From Eucalyptus grandis (taxonomy: Eukaryota; Streptophyta; Magnoliopsida; Myrtales; Myrtaceae): a stretch of 64,000 bases of DNA. A program made the position numbers and the translations under genes. The notes below the pieces were generated by a model. That model had not been told where the DNA came from, searched no databases, and saw nothing but the letters and a program-made list of their open reading frames with translations. Below are positions 32,927 to 43,958 of the stretch, in pieces. Numbering within the stretch: the stretch's first letter is position 1; every line of letters starts with the position of its first letter. The stretch covers positions 54,937,382-55,001,381 of the forward strand of contig NC_052617.1 of NCBI RefSeq assembly GCF_016545825.1, read 5' to 3'.

Positions 32927-34427
32927 CGCAGTCCTAGAGATTTCATATGGCCACAAAACACATCTCTAGGTACTGGCTTTGTCATAGGATCTGCTACCAT
33001 TCTATGCGTAGTATGTACTCTAAGTTCACATCTTTTCGTGCAATCATATCCATGACAAAATTATACTTGGTATCTATATGTTTGGTCTTGCCATGATATT
33101 TGGATCTTTAGTGTACACTTTTGCTGCTTGATTATCATAGTTAACTAATAACAAATCTACAGCACTTCCAATAACACCTAAATGATCCAATAATCTCTTA
33201 AGCCAAACATCTTCTTATACTGCTCTTCGATAATGCCACGAACTCAATTCCATCGTGGACAAGGCTATATACTTTTGTTTCTTACTGCTCCAACACATGG
33301 TGCCATTATTCGGTAAGAGAACAAACCTAGAGGTAGATTTCCTTTTATTTAAATCTCCTCTCCAATCAGCATCAGAATAGTCTTTGAGTTGCATATCCTT
33401 TTCTTAATAACTCAACGTATAATCAGCAGTTCCCTTTAGATACCTTAGTATTCTTTTAACGGCTTTCCATTGTGCTGGACCTGGATTGGATTGGTGTCTA
33501 CTCACCATTCCAACTGTAAAACATATGCCAGGTCTTGTACACATCATAGCGTACATCAAGCTCCCAACAGCACTAACATAAGGAACATATTTCGTTTGTT
33601 CATTCTCTTGTGGAGTTCTTGGACACAGACTATGGCTCAACCCTTCACCTTTTGTAATAGAAGTGTATATGGGCTTACAATCTTGAAATCTTAATTCCAA
33701 GAATGTATGCAACATCACCCATGTCTTTCATCTCAAAGTTGGAAGACAACGAATTCTTCACAGTATTAACAAACTCCATATTACTTCCGACAATTAGTAT
33801 ATCATCAACATATAATGATATGATCACAAATTGATCCTTGGATATTTTGATATATATACAATGATCCTCATCTATCATTGTAAGGTCATATGCTATTATG
33901 GCATTATGAAAACGTATATACCATTGTCTCGACGACTGCTTAAGGCCATATATCGACCCCCAAAGTCGACATACCTTTTCTTCTTAGCCTTTTACTATGA
34001 AACCAACAGGTTGTTCCATATTTATTTCTTCCTCTAATTCTCTATTGAGGAAAGCAGTCTTTACATCCATTTGATATAACTCAAGATCCATATCAAACAC
34101 TATTGCCAGAATTATGCGAATCAAGGTAAATCTCACTACAGGAGAGAATGTTTCTACATAATCAATTCTTTCCTGTTGATTATACCCATTCGCCACAAGG
34201 CGAGCCTTATGCCTTTCTATCGAGCCATCAGCCTTTTGCTTTATTTTGAGAACCCACTTGTTCCCAATAGCTTTGTGTCCTTTTGGAAGATCAACCAGTT
34301 CCCAGACTTGGTTTGATTTCATTGACTCCATTTCCTCTTCCATTGCATGAATCCATTTTTCCTTACTAGGGCAATTCAGAGCCTCATTAATATTTCTTGG
34401 CTCATACTCATCTTGTGGAGCAACCAT
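32927..34427 (-). pseudogene. Copia reverse transcriptase and RNase H, broken
   Basis: The longest piece, 34,427-33,984, is a classic Copia reverse-transcriptase start (NCPSKEKWIHAMEEEMESMK, WVLKIKQKADGSIERHKARL, YQMDVKTAFLNREL). A TAA follows VKG, then the same frame continues into YGLKQSSRQWY and the catalytic YVDD at 33,812-33,801. A further frame change comes before the RNase H linker (AVGSLMYAMMCTRPGICFTV, RYLKGTADY at 33,718-33,404). The end of RNase H near 32,930-33,000 reads MVADPMTKPVPRDVF. The protein is not translatable as one chain. Confidence 0.9.
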
Positions 34428-34439
34428 AAAAGTTTCCCT

Positions 34440-36010
34440 TTCAATGTCAAAACATCGACGGGGAATACTTTGGCGACTTGTTCACCGTATGGGAGATTGT
34501 ACACTTAGCACATCATTCCCCATTATGCTCCCACTTGGATCGGGTAATGATGATGTCGTCACATCGTGTGGTTGCAATTGAGAATGAGTTGAATTCAATT
34601 CGTCACATCTCATATTACTCCCACTTGGATGAACTCCATTAATATCATTATCTTGATCCAAGGTTTCAAATAGGAAGTAATCTTCCCCTATTTCGCCCCT
34701 CTAAGGAAATTCATCCACTAAGAATGTGACATCCCGTGATTCAAAATTCAGTTATTCTCCCACTTTCCTGCTCACCTATGAACACATACCCTTTCGAGTG
34801 TTCGGAGTATCTCATTAAAATACTTTATTTTTATCTGGGACTCAATTTCCCAAACTTGTGAGAGGACATATGAGTATAGGTAGCATAACCCCATGGCTTA
34901 AGTAAACTTAAGTCCGGTTTCTACCTATCCATAACTCATATGGAGTGGAACTAACTGATTTGGAAGGCACTGGTTAAGTATTTAGGCAGCGATTAACAAC
35001 GCATCACTCCAAGAAGTGATATGTAAGTTAGCATACGCCATCATGGACCTAACCATTTCTAGTAGGGTTCTGTTTCTTCTTTCTGCAACACCATTTTGTT
35101 GAGGAGTGTATGGAATAGACAACAATATTTCTATTCTTTTTCATCACATTATTTTCTGAACTCATCAGATAAATATTCTCGACCTCGATCGGATCTCAAT
35201 ACTTTTATTTTCTTGTCTAATTGATTTTCTACCAAGTTCATAAACCTTTTAAAACAACTTATGCTTCAGATTTATGAGAAATCAAACAGACATATCCGAA
35301 TCAAGTAGAATCATCTATAAAAGTGATGAAACAAACAGCCCCTTGCCTTCCTCTCACATTCATTGAACCACGATGTCCAAATGGATTAAATGCAGAGGAA
35401 CGTCGCTCTTTTACCTTTTCCAAATGGTTTCCTTGTCGTTTTCCCTTCTAGGCAATGCTTACATATGGACAAATCGACTTATTCAATATTGCCCAACAAG
35501 CCTCGCTTTGGCTAGTTTATTCATATGTTGTTGGCCAATATGACCAAGTCTAGCATGCCACACATTCACATCATTATCACATGAAGTAAAAGACGTGAAA
35601 CAAGGGAATAACATATTGACATCACCACAGTCAACATTCAATACAATAAAACCATCCAGAAAGTGACCACAACCATAGTAGTTTGTATCCAAATACAAAT
35701 CTACACCGTTATTACGGAAGTTCACACTAAAACCAAGCTTAACCAACATCAAAACAGACAATTAAATTTCGACGAATCTCCAGAGCATTTAGAACATCAT
35801 GTAGGAACAAGTTGCGTCCACCACACATGTTCGGTTGGCGGTGTGCCAATCCCTTTAACTTCAGCTCGGAGTTGTTTTCCACATAGATCCACTCGGTTCC
35901 GTTGGTATTCGTCGGAATTCCACGAAGGATCCTTCATCCTTCGCTACATCGTCGTTGCTCCCGAATCTACAAATCCACAAAGGATTGGATTCAGCCAATA
36001 ATTCAGAACT
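34440..36010 (-). pseudogene. Copia protease and integrase remnants
   Basis: Near 35,950-36,000 a degenerate aspartic protease site is visible (LWIC, then a damaged DSGAT-like stretch and VAKDEGS). 35,761-35,483 holds the GAG-pre-integrase motif WHARLGHIGQQHMNKLAKA. Pieces of the integrase core follow at about 35,200-35,450 (a HRGS-like stretch and VLRSDRGREYLSDEF near 35,175). Several stops and frameshifts are present. Confidence 0.8.
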
Positions 36011-36048
36011 TGACACATAATCAAAGTTCTCAAATGTACAAGAGGTGT

Positions 36049-37272
36049 TTACCTTCTTTGGCTCACGACAGCGCGAGCATAGTGACCTTTCTTGTCACTA
36101 TTGTAACGCCTCACCCTTGACATTTTCTTAACTTGAGGACGTTTTCCTCTCTTGTGTTGGTTAATTCTTGATTTCTTGCAATAAGGACTTGATCCTTTGC
36201 ATTCCCACATATTGAACGAATCAATACGCTTGCGCTTAGAGCTCAAAGCCCTTTCGAGCTAGAACCGTGTGCAAATATCTATTCTCGCTCACATGCCGTT
36301 AAGCGGTCCTCTACCAGCTCAAGGTGGCGCACAGCATTCTCAAGATCTTCCATAACATGGTCAAGAGCTTCTAGTGCTTCTTGCTTTTCCAGCACATATT
36401 GAATCTTCATATTCAATATTTCACAATTGTAGCCGTTCATATCAGCAATTACATTTTTAGTTGCTGAACTATCGTTCTGAACACATCAGACATACATGCA
36501 CGAATAATTAATGCCTATCATTTATGCATCTCTATTTACATAGACCCATCATATTAATGAATAATTTCAAGTAAGGCTTCAGAATCAAAAGGTCACTACG
36601 TTTCCAATCATCCTCCAAAAATCCTAACTTAAAACTATCATTAATATGATTGTCATATGCAAAATCAATTCTATGAAGTTACAAAAACTTCTATTACTAC
36701 CCATAGCTAATTACCCACAAAAGAACCAGCAATAGCGTAAAGCAAATAAAAATCTTAACATCCAATAAAATAACAATCCTTTCACATGATACAACTAATA
36801 TATCGGTTGCTACATTAACAACAATCAGGTAGTAATCATTACATAATCAATCAAAGAAATAAATAGGGAATGTCCCTTCTAATCTATCAGTCAAAATATC
36901 TCGAGAAATTTGAAGGTACATTTACCAACCATGGGAAAACTTTTGGAGAGCTCTCATGTCGCCACCAAGGCGCATTCACTCGCGCCACGTAGCGCACAAT
37001 CTAAGGGTTGAAGTTTTGGCCAACTCAATCCTATAGTACTCTCTTACAAAAGCTTCCACTAGCCTCCTATAACCCGGGACCACGTTGACCTCCCATAGCC
37101 GATCTAACACTGCTTGCCATTCAGGTGGAAGAGTGTTCAACAAAATCGGCACATTCTCAAAGTCCGACATAAGATAACTATTATTGATGATTTCCTGTAT
37201 CATCTGATTGACCCTGACCACATGTGATACTAAATCACCATCATGCCACCGATAATTAGCTAATTCTGACAT
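36049..37272 (-). pseudogene. Copia gag remnant
   Basis: 37,272-36,976 encodes a UBN2-type gag segment (VNQMIQEIINNSYLMSDFEN, then LLNTLPPEWQAVLDRL). 36,246-36,049 contains a damaged zinc knuckle in which KKGHYAR remains but the cysteines are lost. Frameshifts separate the pieces. Confidence 0.75.
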
Positions 37273-37497
37273 CAGCCTTTAAGTCTTGCATTTCCCTCGT
37301 CCGTTCTTGGGATTGCGGTATCCTTGCATAACGCATCATAGTTCCCGCAACAAATGCGGAACTAAAAATAGATCACTTATCATCCATAATTAATATAAGA
37401 GAAAATACATAATTTTCCAAAATTCATGCAACAAATGTAGAATTAAAAAATGGATTACTTATAATCCACATAGGCATGATTGAAAAAGAAAACAAAT

Positions 37498-37500
<3 letters not shown>

Positions 37501-37541
<41 letters not shown>

Positions 37542-38160
37542 CGGGTCAACGGTCAAAGTCAACGGTCGGTCAACGGTCAACGGTCGGTCAACGATCAAGT
37601 AAACGGTCAACGGTCGTCGGTCAACGGGTCAACGGGTCGGGTCAACGGGCGCGCGGGTCGGACCGGTCGGGCCGGTCGGACGAACCGACCGCACGTGCCA
37701 CGCGCGTGCACCGGCCGACGTCGCGCGGCGTCATCCGGCACGTGCCTCGCGCGTGAGCGTGCGGACGTCACGCAAACGTCATCCGCACGTGCGCGGCATG
37801 CGCCAGGCTGATCGGGTCGGGTCGCCGGCCGGTGACCGCCCGGCGAAACGTCGTTGGCGATGACGTCATCGGTGACGTCATCCGAGCGGTTACCGACCGT
37901 TGGATGACGTCACGGTGACGTCATCACGTGACGCGCACGCGTCGGTCCGCGGACCGCGCGTGCCGTTCGCCGTCGCCGGCGCGCACGTGCCGGTTCGTTA
38001 CCGCGTGTGGCGCACGCGGCCGCCATTGCCCGGCCGGGCGCGTGGCGCCACGCGCGGCGGCTTGTGGCCGCGCGTGTGGGCGCGTGCGTCGTCGTCCGGC
38101 GACGCACAACATGTCGCCGGACTCGTCTCGACGTCGCCTTTCACCCAGTGCCTTCAGAAT
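37501..38160 (-). promoter_or_regulatory. GC-rich leader of the Copia element with motif arrays
   Basis: Between the primer site and gag lies an unusually GC- and CpG-rich leader, ending at a run of about 41 T (37,501-37,541). 37,543-37,650 is built of GGTCAACG-like units that give about ten W-box cores (TTGACC/T) on the element's sense strand. 37,861-37,923 carries four exact TGACGTCA palindromes and is followed by TCACGTGA (37,924-37,931). Binding of WRKY or bZIP factors is inferred from motif identity only. Open frames in this stretch on both strands reflect GC composition. Confidence 0.6.
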
Positions 38161-38300
38161 TTGATTCCGACTTACTGAAACTCAGAAAAATGGCCGAACA
38201 ACGCTCGGGTGTCGGGATTTTGGCCCGGTTCCGTACGGCCGAAGGGATTTCACGAAAATCAATCAAAAACATCGAATTGATTGGGAAAACGTGAAACGGG

Positions 38301-38312
38301 GCTCTGATACCA
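38301..38312 (-). promoter_or_regulatory. Primer binding site of the Copia element
   Basis: TGGTATCAGAGC on the minus strand, one base inside the right LTR; it is complementary to the 3' end of initiator methionine tRNA and typical of Copia elements. Confidence 0.9.
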
Positions 38313-38313
38313 A

Positions 38314-38730
38314 TGTTGGGAATGACTGATCCCCGAAAACCGGTTCGACACTAAATCGAACCCCTAAATCAATGCGGAAAACGAAGCCCGGGAAAAACAC
38401 GTATCACCGATCGTAAAGCACACCACGGAGTCGAGCGTACCTTGTTAGCCACAGATTAAACACCAATGCCGAAGATCGAGGAAGAAATTCTGGTCCTGTT
38501 CGATCCGATGACGACTTGAAGGGAAGAAAAGTGCGCCGTATGCTTACTGTTCTTCGTTTTGGGAGAGAGAGAGCGTAAGGAGAAAAAACGTACGTTATTT
38601 CCAACTGATGCCTTTTCTCTCTCTCTCTCCCTTTTATACCTTCCCCCTCCACGGGCCTTATTCCCGTGGGCCGGGCCTTTGGGCCCAACCTTGAGCGGAT
38701 GGGCCTTAAGCCCATCTCATAAATCCATCA
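38314..38730 (-). repeat. Copia LTR (5' LTR in element sense)
   Basis: 417 bp, nearly identical to 31,341-31,760. On the minus strand the stretch GGTATAAAAGGG (about 38,630-38,641) is a TATA-like promoter motif. Confidence 0.95.
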
Positions 38731-38735
38731 GTTAG

Positions 38736-38825
38736 GTTAGTCTCTTCCGAAGTATAGGGGTTCGACTCTCAGGAGCTGTTCGGACACGGAGGGTCTATGG
38801 TAGAGTCATCGGTTATTAAAAAAAA
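38736..38825 (+). mobile_element. SINE, right part
   Basis: Continuation of the SINE begun at 31,229. It runs from after the Copia target duplication to a short A-tail at 38,817-38,825, and is followed by the SINE target copy GAAATGGAAAAGTAT at 38,826-38,840. The two parts together make about 200 bp. Confidence 0.8.
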
Positions 38826-38840
38826 AGAAATGGAAAAGTA

Positions 38841-40695
38841 TAACCCCAAGAACAATCGTTGTTGTCAATGATATAAAATACAAGAAAGTAAAAATAAAAG
38901 ATAAATTTATGAGCATGTTGAGTTATTATTATTTTTTATTGATTGAGGATATTTTACAAAGAGTACAATGTTGGAATTTATAGTATTTATAGTACACCAT
39001 CATGGTTACAAGCAACGGTTTTTGAATTCAAATAAACAAATTACTTCATAATCTTATTTGCGGTTAGAAGTTGTTACTCCATGCAACACCAATGTATAAA
39101 GTTATTCAACAACACTTGTCCACAAGAAATTACAAGAATCCTAAAATAACGATAATAAACTTAATTAGTCAAAAGTGACGCATTTGTGTCGATTGCCCAT
39201 TATTGATAACTTTGTTGATCAACTTCTCCTGATGAAGGATTTCATTGATAATTTTCAGGATGTTGTTGTTGACTTCCTTGATGAGTTATCGATTCTTTTC
39301 AAGTTGTTGATTGTTTTGTTCATTGTTGATCAAGCTCTATTCTCATTGATTAAGTCTGATACCTATTATTAATAGCCAAAAGTCTGTCTTTTTGGGTGTG
39401 AACACAACCGATGATGATCGGTTAACAATTAAAGTATCTAATTTGACAAAAGAAGAAGAAGATTATAATATGCCTTGAAGTCTTAACGACTTTGCGGAAC
39501 TCAAATTATCAAATGATACGTAGAAACGCGATTGAAAATAGTGAGGAAATTGTGTGAAAATTATATTGAATTGGATCGGATGGCTTAATTTATTAGACGT
39601 CATGTTTTGTAACCGCTTCGATGAAACTCAATCTTTAGCTTATGTGCATGTTTCTAGCTACATGTCATGTATATCACTTAAATTCTACCTATTAGAAACT
39701 TAGGCCGATGAGCTCAGCAGGCATGCCATTGATGATGGGCTTTTATGTGTCAATTGCATTGCTATGGCATTCATGATCAATGAGCTTGTCAAATATGTTA
39801 TTAATTATGTCCCGTGGTTCAAGTTTATTGTCATGACTTGATTTTTACAATTAACTTTTTCATGTTTGATCCGCATTCCAACTATTTCCCTTGTTAAAGT
39901 ATGATTCATATGTACTTTACATACATGAAATCACACTTTATATATAAATTTAGGCTTTTGCCTCTAACTTGTTATTTTAGTGCTTTTATTCGTCAAATTT
40001 CACATATCATCCTCAATCCGACTTGCCCGCATAGGGTGTTAAAATATCTCATATCATTCTTTTGCAAGGTTGATATGTTCAATATATCCATGCAGTTTGC
40101 TTCCATCAACAAATTTAAGTTTTTGAATTGGACCTGCACTAACAAAAAAAGAGAAAATGGATATGCTAACATGCACCACGAGGTCAAATAGTGGCAACCC
40201 AGTTGGCCCTTATCGCCCCAACCGCCAACTGCCAACCGCCAAAGGTCACTACCACGCACCGAATTCCGTGGAGCCCCCAATTAGAGATGCACGCTTTCGA
40301 AGATTGAAGCGGCAGGCCCCCAAAAAAATCCGCAGATCGTCAGTCGAAGTTTATAGAGATTAAAAGCGATCAATTAATGTGTCGCCATTAGTGGATGGGT
40401 TGATGATGGGTACGGCACGAGTTGCCAGGTCCGATAGAGATGGCCCCAGACGAACATGAGGGCGCCGGCGGTGATGGCGTCATGATATGGCAGCTGTGGC
40501 TACACAGAAAATAGGAGGAGAGGAGGGCCAAGTCTGGACAGAGAAGGAAGAACAGAGACTGGGAAGGAGGGATAAAGGAAAAGGAGATAACAACACTAAT
40601 ATTTTTAGTCTTTAGTTGGCATCCTTATCAGCATCTCTGAACAGATTTTTCTTAGGTAATGGCCTTAAACGGTTAGCTAACAGGGTCAGTGCCCA
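38841..40695. other. Intergenic
   Basis: No supportable gene. 38,841-40,180 is AT-rich. 40,190-40,560 is GC-richer and has short frames on both strands without recognisable domains. Confidence 0.35.
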
Positions 40696-41534
40696 AGTTA
40701 ATAATTTTCTTAACCTTTTAATTGTGCAAATTTAATTTTTAACTTTTCAATTGTGCCAACTTAATCCATTTGGAGATTGGCCAAAGATAACCACTGGTGA
40801 GGAGTGACCTTGCTGACCTCTGGCGAGGGTCACTTGGCAAGGCTCATCTTCGCCGCATTTGACGAGGGTTGCCTTCATCAAAAGCTAGTTAGGGCAGGCC
40901 CTTGCTTGAGGCCAGCAGGATTGAACCTTGCTTGAAGCTAGTGAGGCTCGTCCCCGTCAAATCCGGTGAGGTTGAGCTTTGCTCGAAGTTGATGAGGCCA
41001 ACCCTTGCGAGGGCAAGCCTCACCCAAGGCCATGAGATCCTCTCTCGCAAGATCTCGTTGAGGGTGACTTGCTAGCGGTCGACAAGGGTGACCCTTGTTG
41101 ATTGTAGCTGATGGCCAATTGCCGGCCATCGGCCTATTAGTAGGATGAAGAAGAAAAAAGAAAGAAAGAAAATACAAATTCAAAAAGTATTTGAAAAAAA
41201 TGAAAAAAATTTGTTCATGCCAGCATTGACTGTATAACAAAGGATGACTAACATCCACATTAACGACTTTCGATCAAAATTGGATAGATGGACTACATTG
41301 GCAATACATGAAAATGGGGAGAATTACCAAAAAAGTCATAAACATTACCAATTAAATTATGAACTTATTTCTTTGACAAATTGAGTCTTAAACCTTTTAT
41401 AATTGTGTCAATTCAGTCATTCCGACTAAAATTGGCCCTAGCTAGATTTGGCATCGCTAACGTGGCCACTTTGGGTGGAAGGCAATAATTTTTTAATAAT
41501 AGTTTATTTTTTAGAATTATTTTATTAATTTTTT

Positions 41535-41568
<34 letters not shown>

Positions 41569-42080
41569 CTTCCTTCCCTCCCTCCTCCTCCCCCCTTCTT
41601 CTTTTGGCTCTGGTGACTGGCTAGTCCTTGCTGGTCGTCAGATTGAGGTGGCTGAGCAAGCTCACCTTGCTAGATTGAGCAACAACAAGGCCCCCCTCGC
41701 TCGATCTGGCGAGGCTCCTCGCCCAACGATAATGAGGCGAGGGCTCGCCTAGCAATGGCGAGGGAGTCCTCGCCCCTTGTCACTGGATCTGGCGAGGTGA
41801 GCCCTAGCTAGATTTGGCGCCAACCAGCGGTCACGTTAGCACTGGCCGACCAATTTGGGCGGAAGGACTGAACTAGCACAATTGTAAAAATGTTTATGAC
41901 TCAATTAGCCAAAAAAGTAAGTTTACGACTGAATTGACACAATTGCAAAAGGTTTATGACTTTTTGATAATTCTCACCATGAAAATGTATACGATTAAAT
42001 TAGTACAATTGAAATATTTATGATTTAATTAATATAATTGTGATAGATTTAAGAAATTTTTTGATAATTTTTTTTTTAAT
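40696..42080. mobile_element. Outer inverted-repeat element hosting a nested MITE
   Basis: The left arm (about 40,696-40,790: AATTTTCTTAACCTTTTAAT, TTCAATTGTGCCAACTTAAT) is an inverted, degenerate match to the right arm (about 41,990-42,080, where the opposite strand reads TTTCAATTGTACTAATTTAA). The core (40,790-41,120) is rich in GCGAGG/GACGAGGG words. The element is split by the insertion at 41,317-41,978. Outer borders are approximate and no target duplication was found. Confidence 0.5.
41317..41978. mobile_element. Mutator-like MITE with perfect 9-bp target duplication
   Basis: A 662-bp element starting GGGAGAATTACC and ending, on the opposite strand, GGTGAGAATTATC, with about 100 bp of imperfect inverted repeats (AAAGTCATAAAC, TTGTGTCAATTCAGTC). 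ATGAAAATG is present on both sides (41,308-41,316 and 41,979-41,987). The 9-bp duplication points to the Mutator superfamily. The core has a CT repeat and a GC-rich block of TCTGGCGAGG words. No transposase. It sits inside the older element above. Confidence 0.85.
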
Positions 42081-42720
42081 AGAAGCACCACGTTGAGGTT
42101 AATTTGAAAAATTGAGGTATGTGATAGAATAAAAGAAAATTTAGGCGCTTTATTTAAAACCGGACAAAAGTTAAGATCTTGGCAACACCATTATCCCTTA
42201 ATTTAACTACCTTTGGGGCTCTTCCTGGCCGAAGCCTACTAGTATCTCGGTATTTAAATCCAGTTAGGTCACAATTTGACCTAGTATTTATTAATGTTCA
42301 TATATACCTAGGCTATAACCTCGTGAAGCTACCAAAAAGAGAAAGAAAAGAAACGTTAATTCCACCTTTATCCCTTCACTATTTTGGTTTTTCGTTTTTG
42401 TTACTTTTATGACTAGTTACTCCCTTAAGCATGAAACATAAGATGATAACCACCAATATATAGTCCTCATTTTTAGTTTTTGAAGCCAAATATACTCCCT
42501 AATTTCCTTTGACATAAATACATCATTTAACATATAATTTCGGCTATTGAAAAGCTAAATATTTTGAGGAAAGCATTATTAAACATATAAAAAAAACAAT
42601 GCATTTGAATGTGCACAAAATAATGCCTTTGTTGAGTCCAGAAGAAAATCAATTTCTCTCTCTAATTTCTCTTTTCTTAATCTCACAATTTACATAAAAT
42701 TTGCATATCTATGCGTGTTT
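42081..42720. other. Intergenic
   Basis: AT-rich sequence without a supportable gene. A short plus-strand frame at 42,179-42,412 has no recognisable domain. Confidence 0.35.
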
Positions 42721-43100
42721 GGGAAAATTGTCCAAAAAATCATAAACTTATTGCATTTTTATCAATTCAGTCGTGGACCTTTTATTTATACTAATTTAAT
42801 ACTAAACCTTTTGATATTTTGCTAGTTGAGTTAATCCGATCAATTTTAACCAAATATCAATGACGTGGACATTGACCATTGTAAGTGGCATGACTGACGG
42901 TGACATGTTAATAATATTTCAATAGTTTGTAAAATTTTTAAAATTATCTTATCTTTTTTTTTTTCTCTTATCTTTTTCTTTTTCCTTTTTTTTTTTTTTT
43001 TTTCAATTTCTTTTCCTTTCCTTAAGAGTGTCAATATATGAATTTTCTCGATAGAATGTGACAATTAACTCATAAACTTTTGAATAAATTACTAAAACAA
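42721..43100. mobile_element. Truncated MITE of the same family
   Basis: Starts GGGAAAATTGTCCAAAAAAT and continues CATAAACTT, closely matching the left arm of the 41,317 element. No matching right terminal repeat was found, so it is truncated or rearranged. It includes a T-rich low-complexity stretch at about 42,950-43,015. Confidence 0.6.
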
Positions 43101-43422
43101 AATGATAATAGTGTACCACAGAATTGTGACAATTCTATCAATATGAGGCTTGAATCCGTCGGAGTACCAGAAAGCAAAGGAACTCTAGATATCTAACAGG
43201 GAGAGATCCTCTCTTGAATCCATAGAATTGCAGCATCTCAGACACTTGATCATCACTATAACCAGCAGCAACATTGCAAATAGCTTTTCTGGAAGGGCAA
43301 TTACAGGAATCACTCACAACCAACTGAAAAAGGACATATCTTTATTGCCATTGAAATCTAAGGGACGTTTATAGCCATACAGAAGTGAATGAACTCAGAT
43401 ACCTATAACAGAAGGGAAAATA
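43101..43422. other. Intergenic
   Basis: No gene recognised. A 61-codon minus-strand frame (43,138-43,323) has several cysteines but no domain I can name. Confidence 0.3.
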
Positions 43423-43831
43423 TCACAAGTACTTATTGACGGGACTTGTTGAATTTATTTTGGATAGCCTTTGAAATTTCAAGCGTAAGTGTCGGGGTTT
43501 TTGGAGGAGGTATGCTTCAGCGACCTTACACATTCCCAAGGCTCTCTCTTTGCCCGCCTTAATGTCCTCTTCTTTGAGCTCAATACCGCCCTCTATGTAA
43601 TATGTGCTCGTCATCTTGTTCTTGCTCCCACCTTTCGGTGTTGGTTCAAACTTGACTTCGTAAACTGTAGATTCAAAATTCTCCTTTAGATCAATCACGG
43701 TATTCTTGTACATAAACGACTTGACTTCGTAAACTGTAGATTCAAAATTCTCCTTTAGATCAATCATGGTATTCTTGTACATAAACGTCTCCTCGTTCAG
43801 CTCATCGACACGATTCTTCATACTGCTAAGC
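43423..43831 (-). pseudogene. PR-10 / Bet v 1-type protein, exon 2 only, with internal duplication
   Basis: The minus strand encodes the second exon of a PR-10/major-latex-like protein: MKNRVDELNEETFMYKNT, VYEVKFEPTPKGGSKNKMTS, then GIELKEEDIKAGKERALGMC and KVAEAYLLQ. PR-10 proteins fold into a ligand-binding cavity and are about 155-160 residues; this piece is 132 with a 23-residue tandem duplication (FMYKNT...VYEVK twice) caused by a 69-bp repeat starting at 43,651 and 43,720. The end is also altered after YLLQ, where about 24 non-family residues follow. Exon 1 is missing: an acceptor-like GCTTAG precedes exon 2, and just upstream is what looks like the gene's own leader and TATA box (TATAAGTA, minus, 43,958-43,951). 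Probably non-functional. Confidence 0.7.
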
Positions 43832-43950
43832 TAATTACCTATATACAATACGAGGAGATTGTATCATAGTATACTTGCATATGCTGTAACTAAAGAGAGT
43901 GTAGTTCAGGAGGTTTGTGAGCTTGAGGTAGAAGAGATGAGAACCAGTCA

Positions 43951-43958
43951 TACTTATA
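43951..43958 (-). promoter_or_regulatory. TATA-like box upstream of the PR-10 relic
   Basis: TATAAGTA on the minus strand, about 140 bases upstream of the remaining PR-10 exon and followed by a CT-rich leader-like stretch. Suggests that the promoter survives while exon 1 is lost. Confidence 0.4.

Larger units (their letters stand above)
31341..38730 (-). mobile_element. Full-length Ty1/Copia retrotransposon, coding region decayed
   Basis: A 7,390-bp element in minus orientation. LTRs at 31,341-31,760 and 38,314-38,730 flank it, with identical target duplications GTTAG at 31,336-31,340 and 38,731-38,735. A tRNA-Met-type primer site (TGGTATCAGAGC, minus) lies next to the right LTR and a purine tract next to the left one. 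Going 38.3 to 31.8 kb, the order is leader, gag, zinc knuckle relic, protease, integrase, reverse transcriptase, RNase H, then about 1.15 kb of non-coding sequence. Integrase before reverse transcriptase defines Copia. Many stops and frameshifts interrupt the polyprotein. It is inserted in a SINE. Confidence 0.95.

Noticed and set aside
37900..38294. Several overlapping open frames on both strands in the 37.9-38.3 kb GC-rich block
   Set aside because: They result from extreme GC content in the Copia leader; none has a domain or codon pattern of a real gene.
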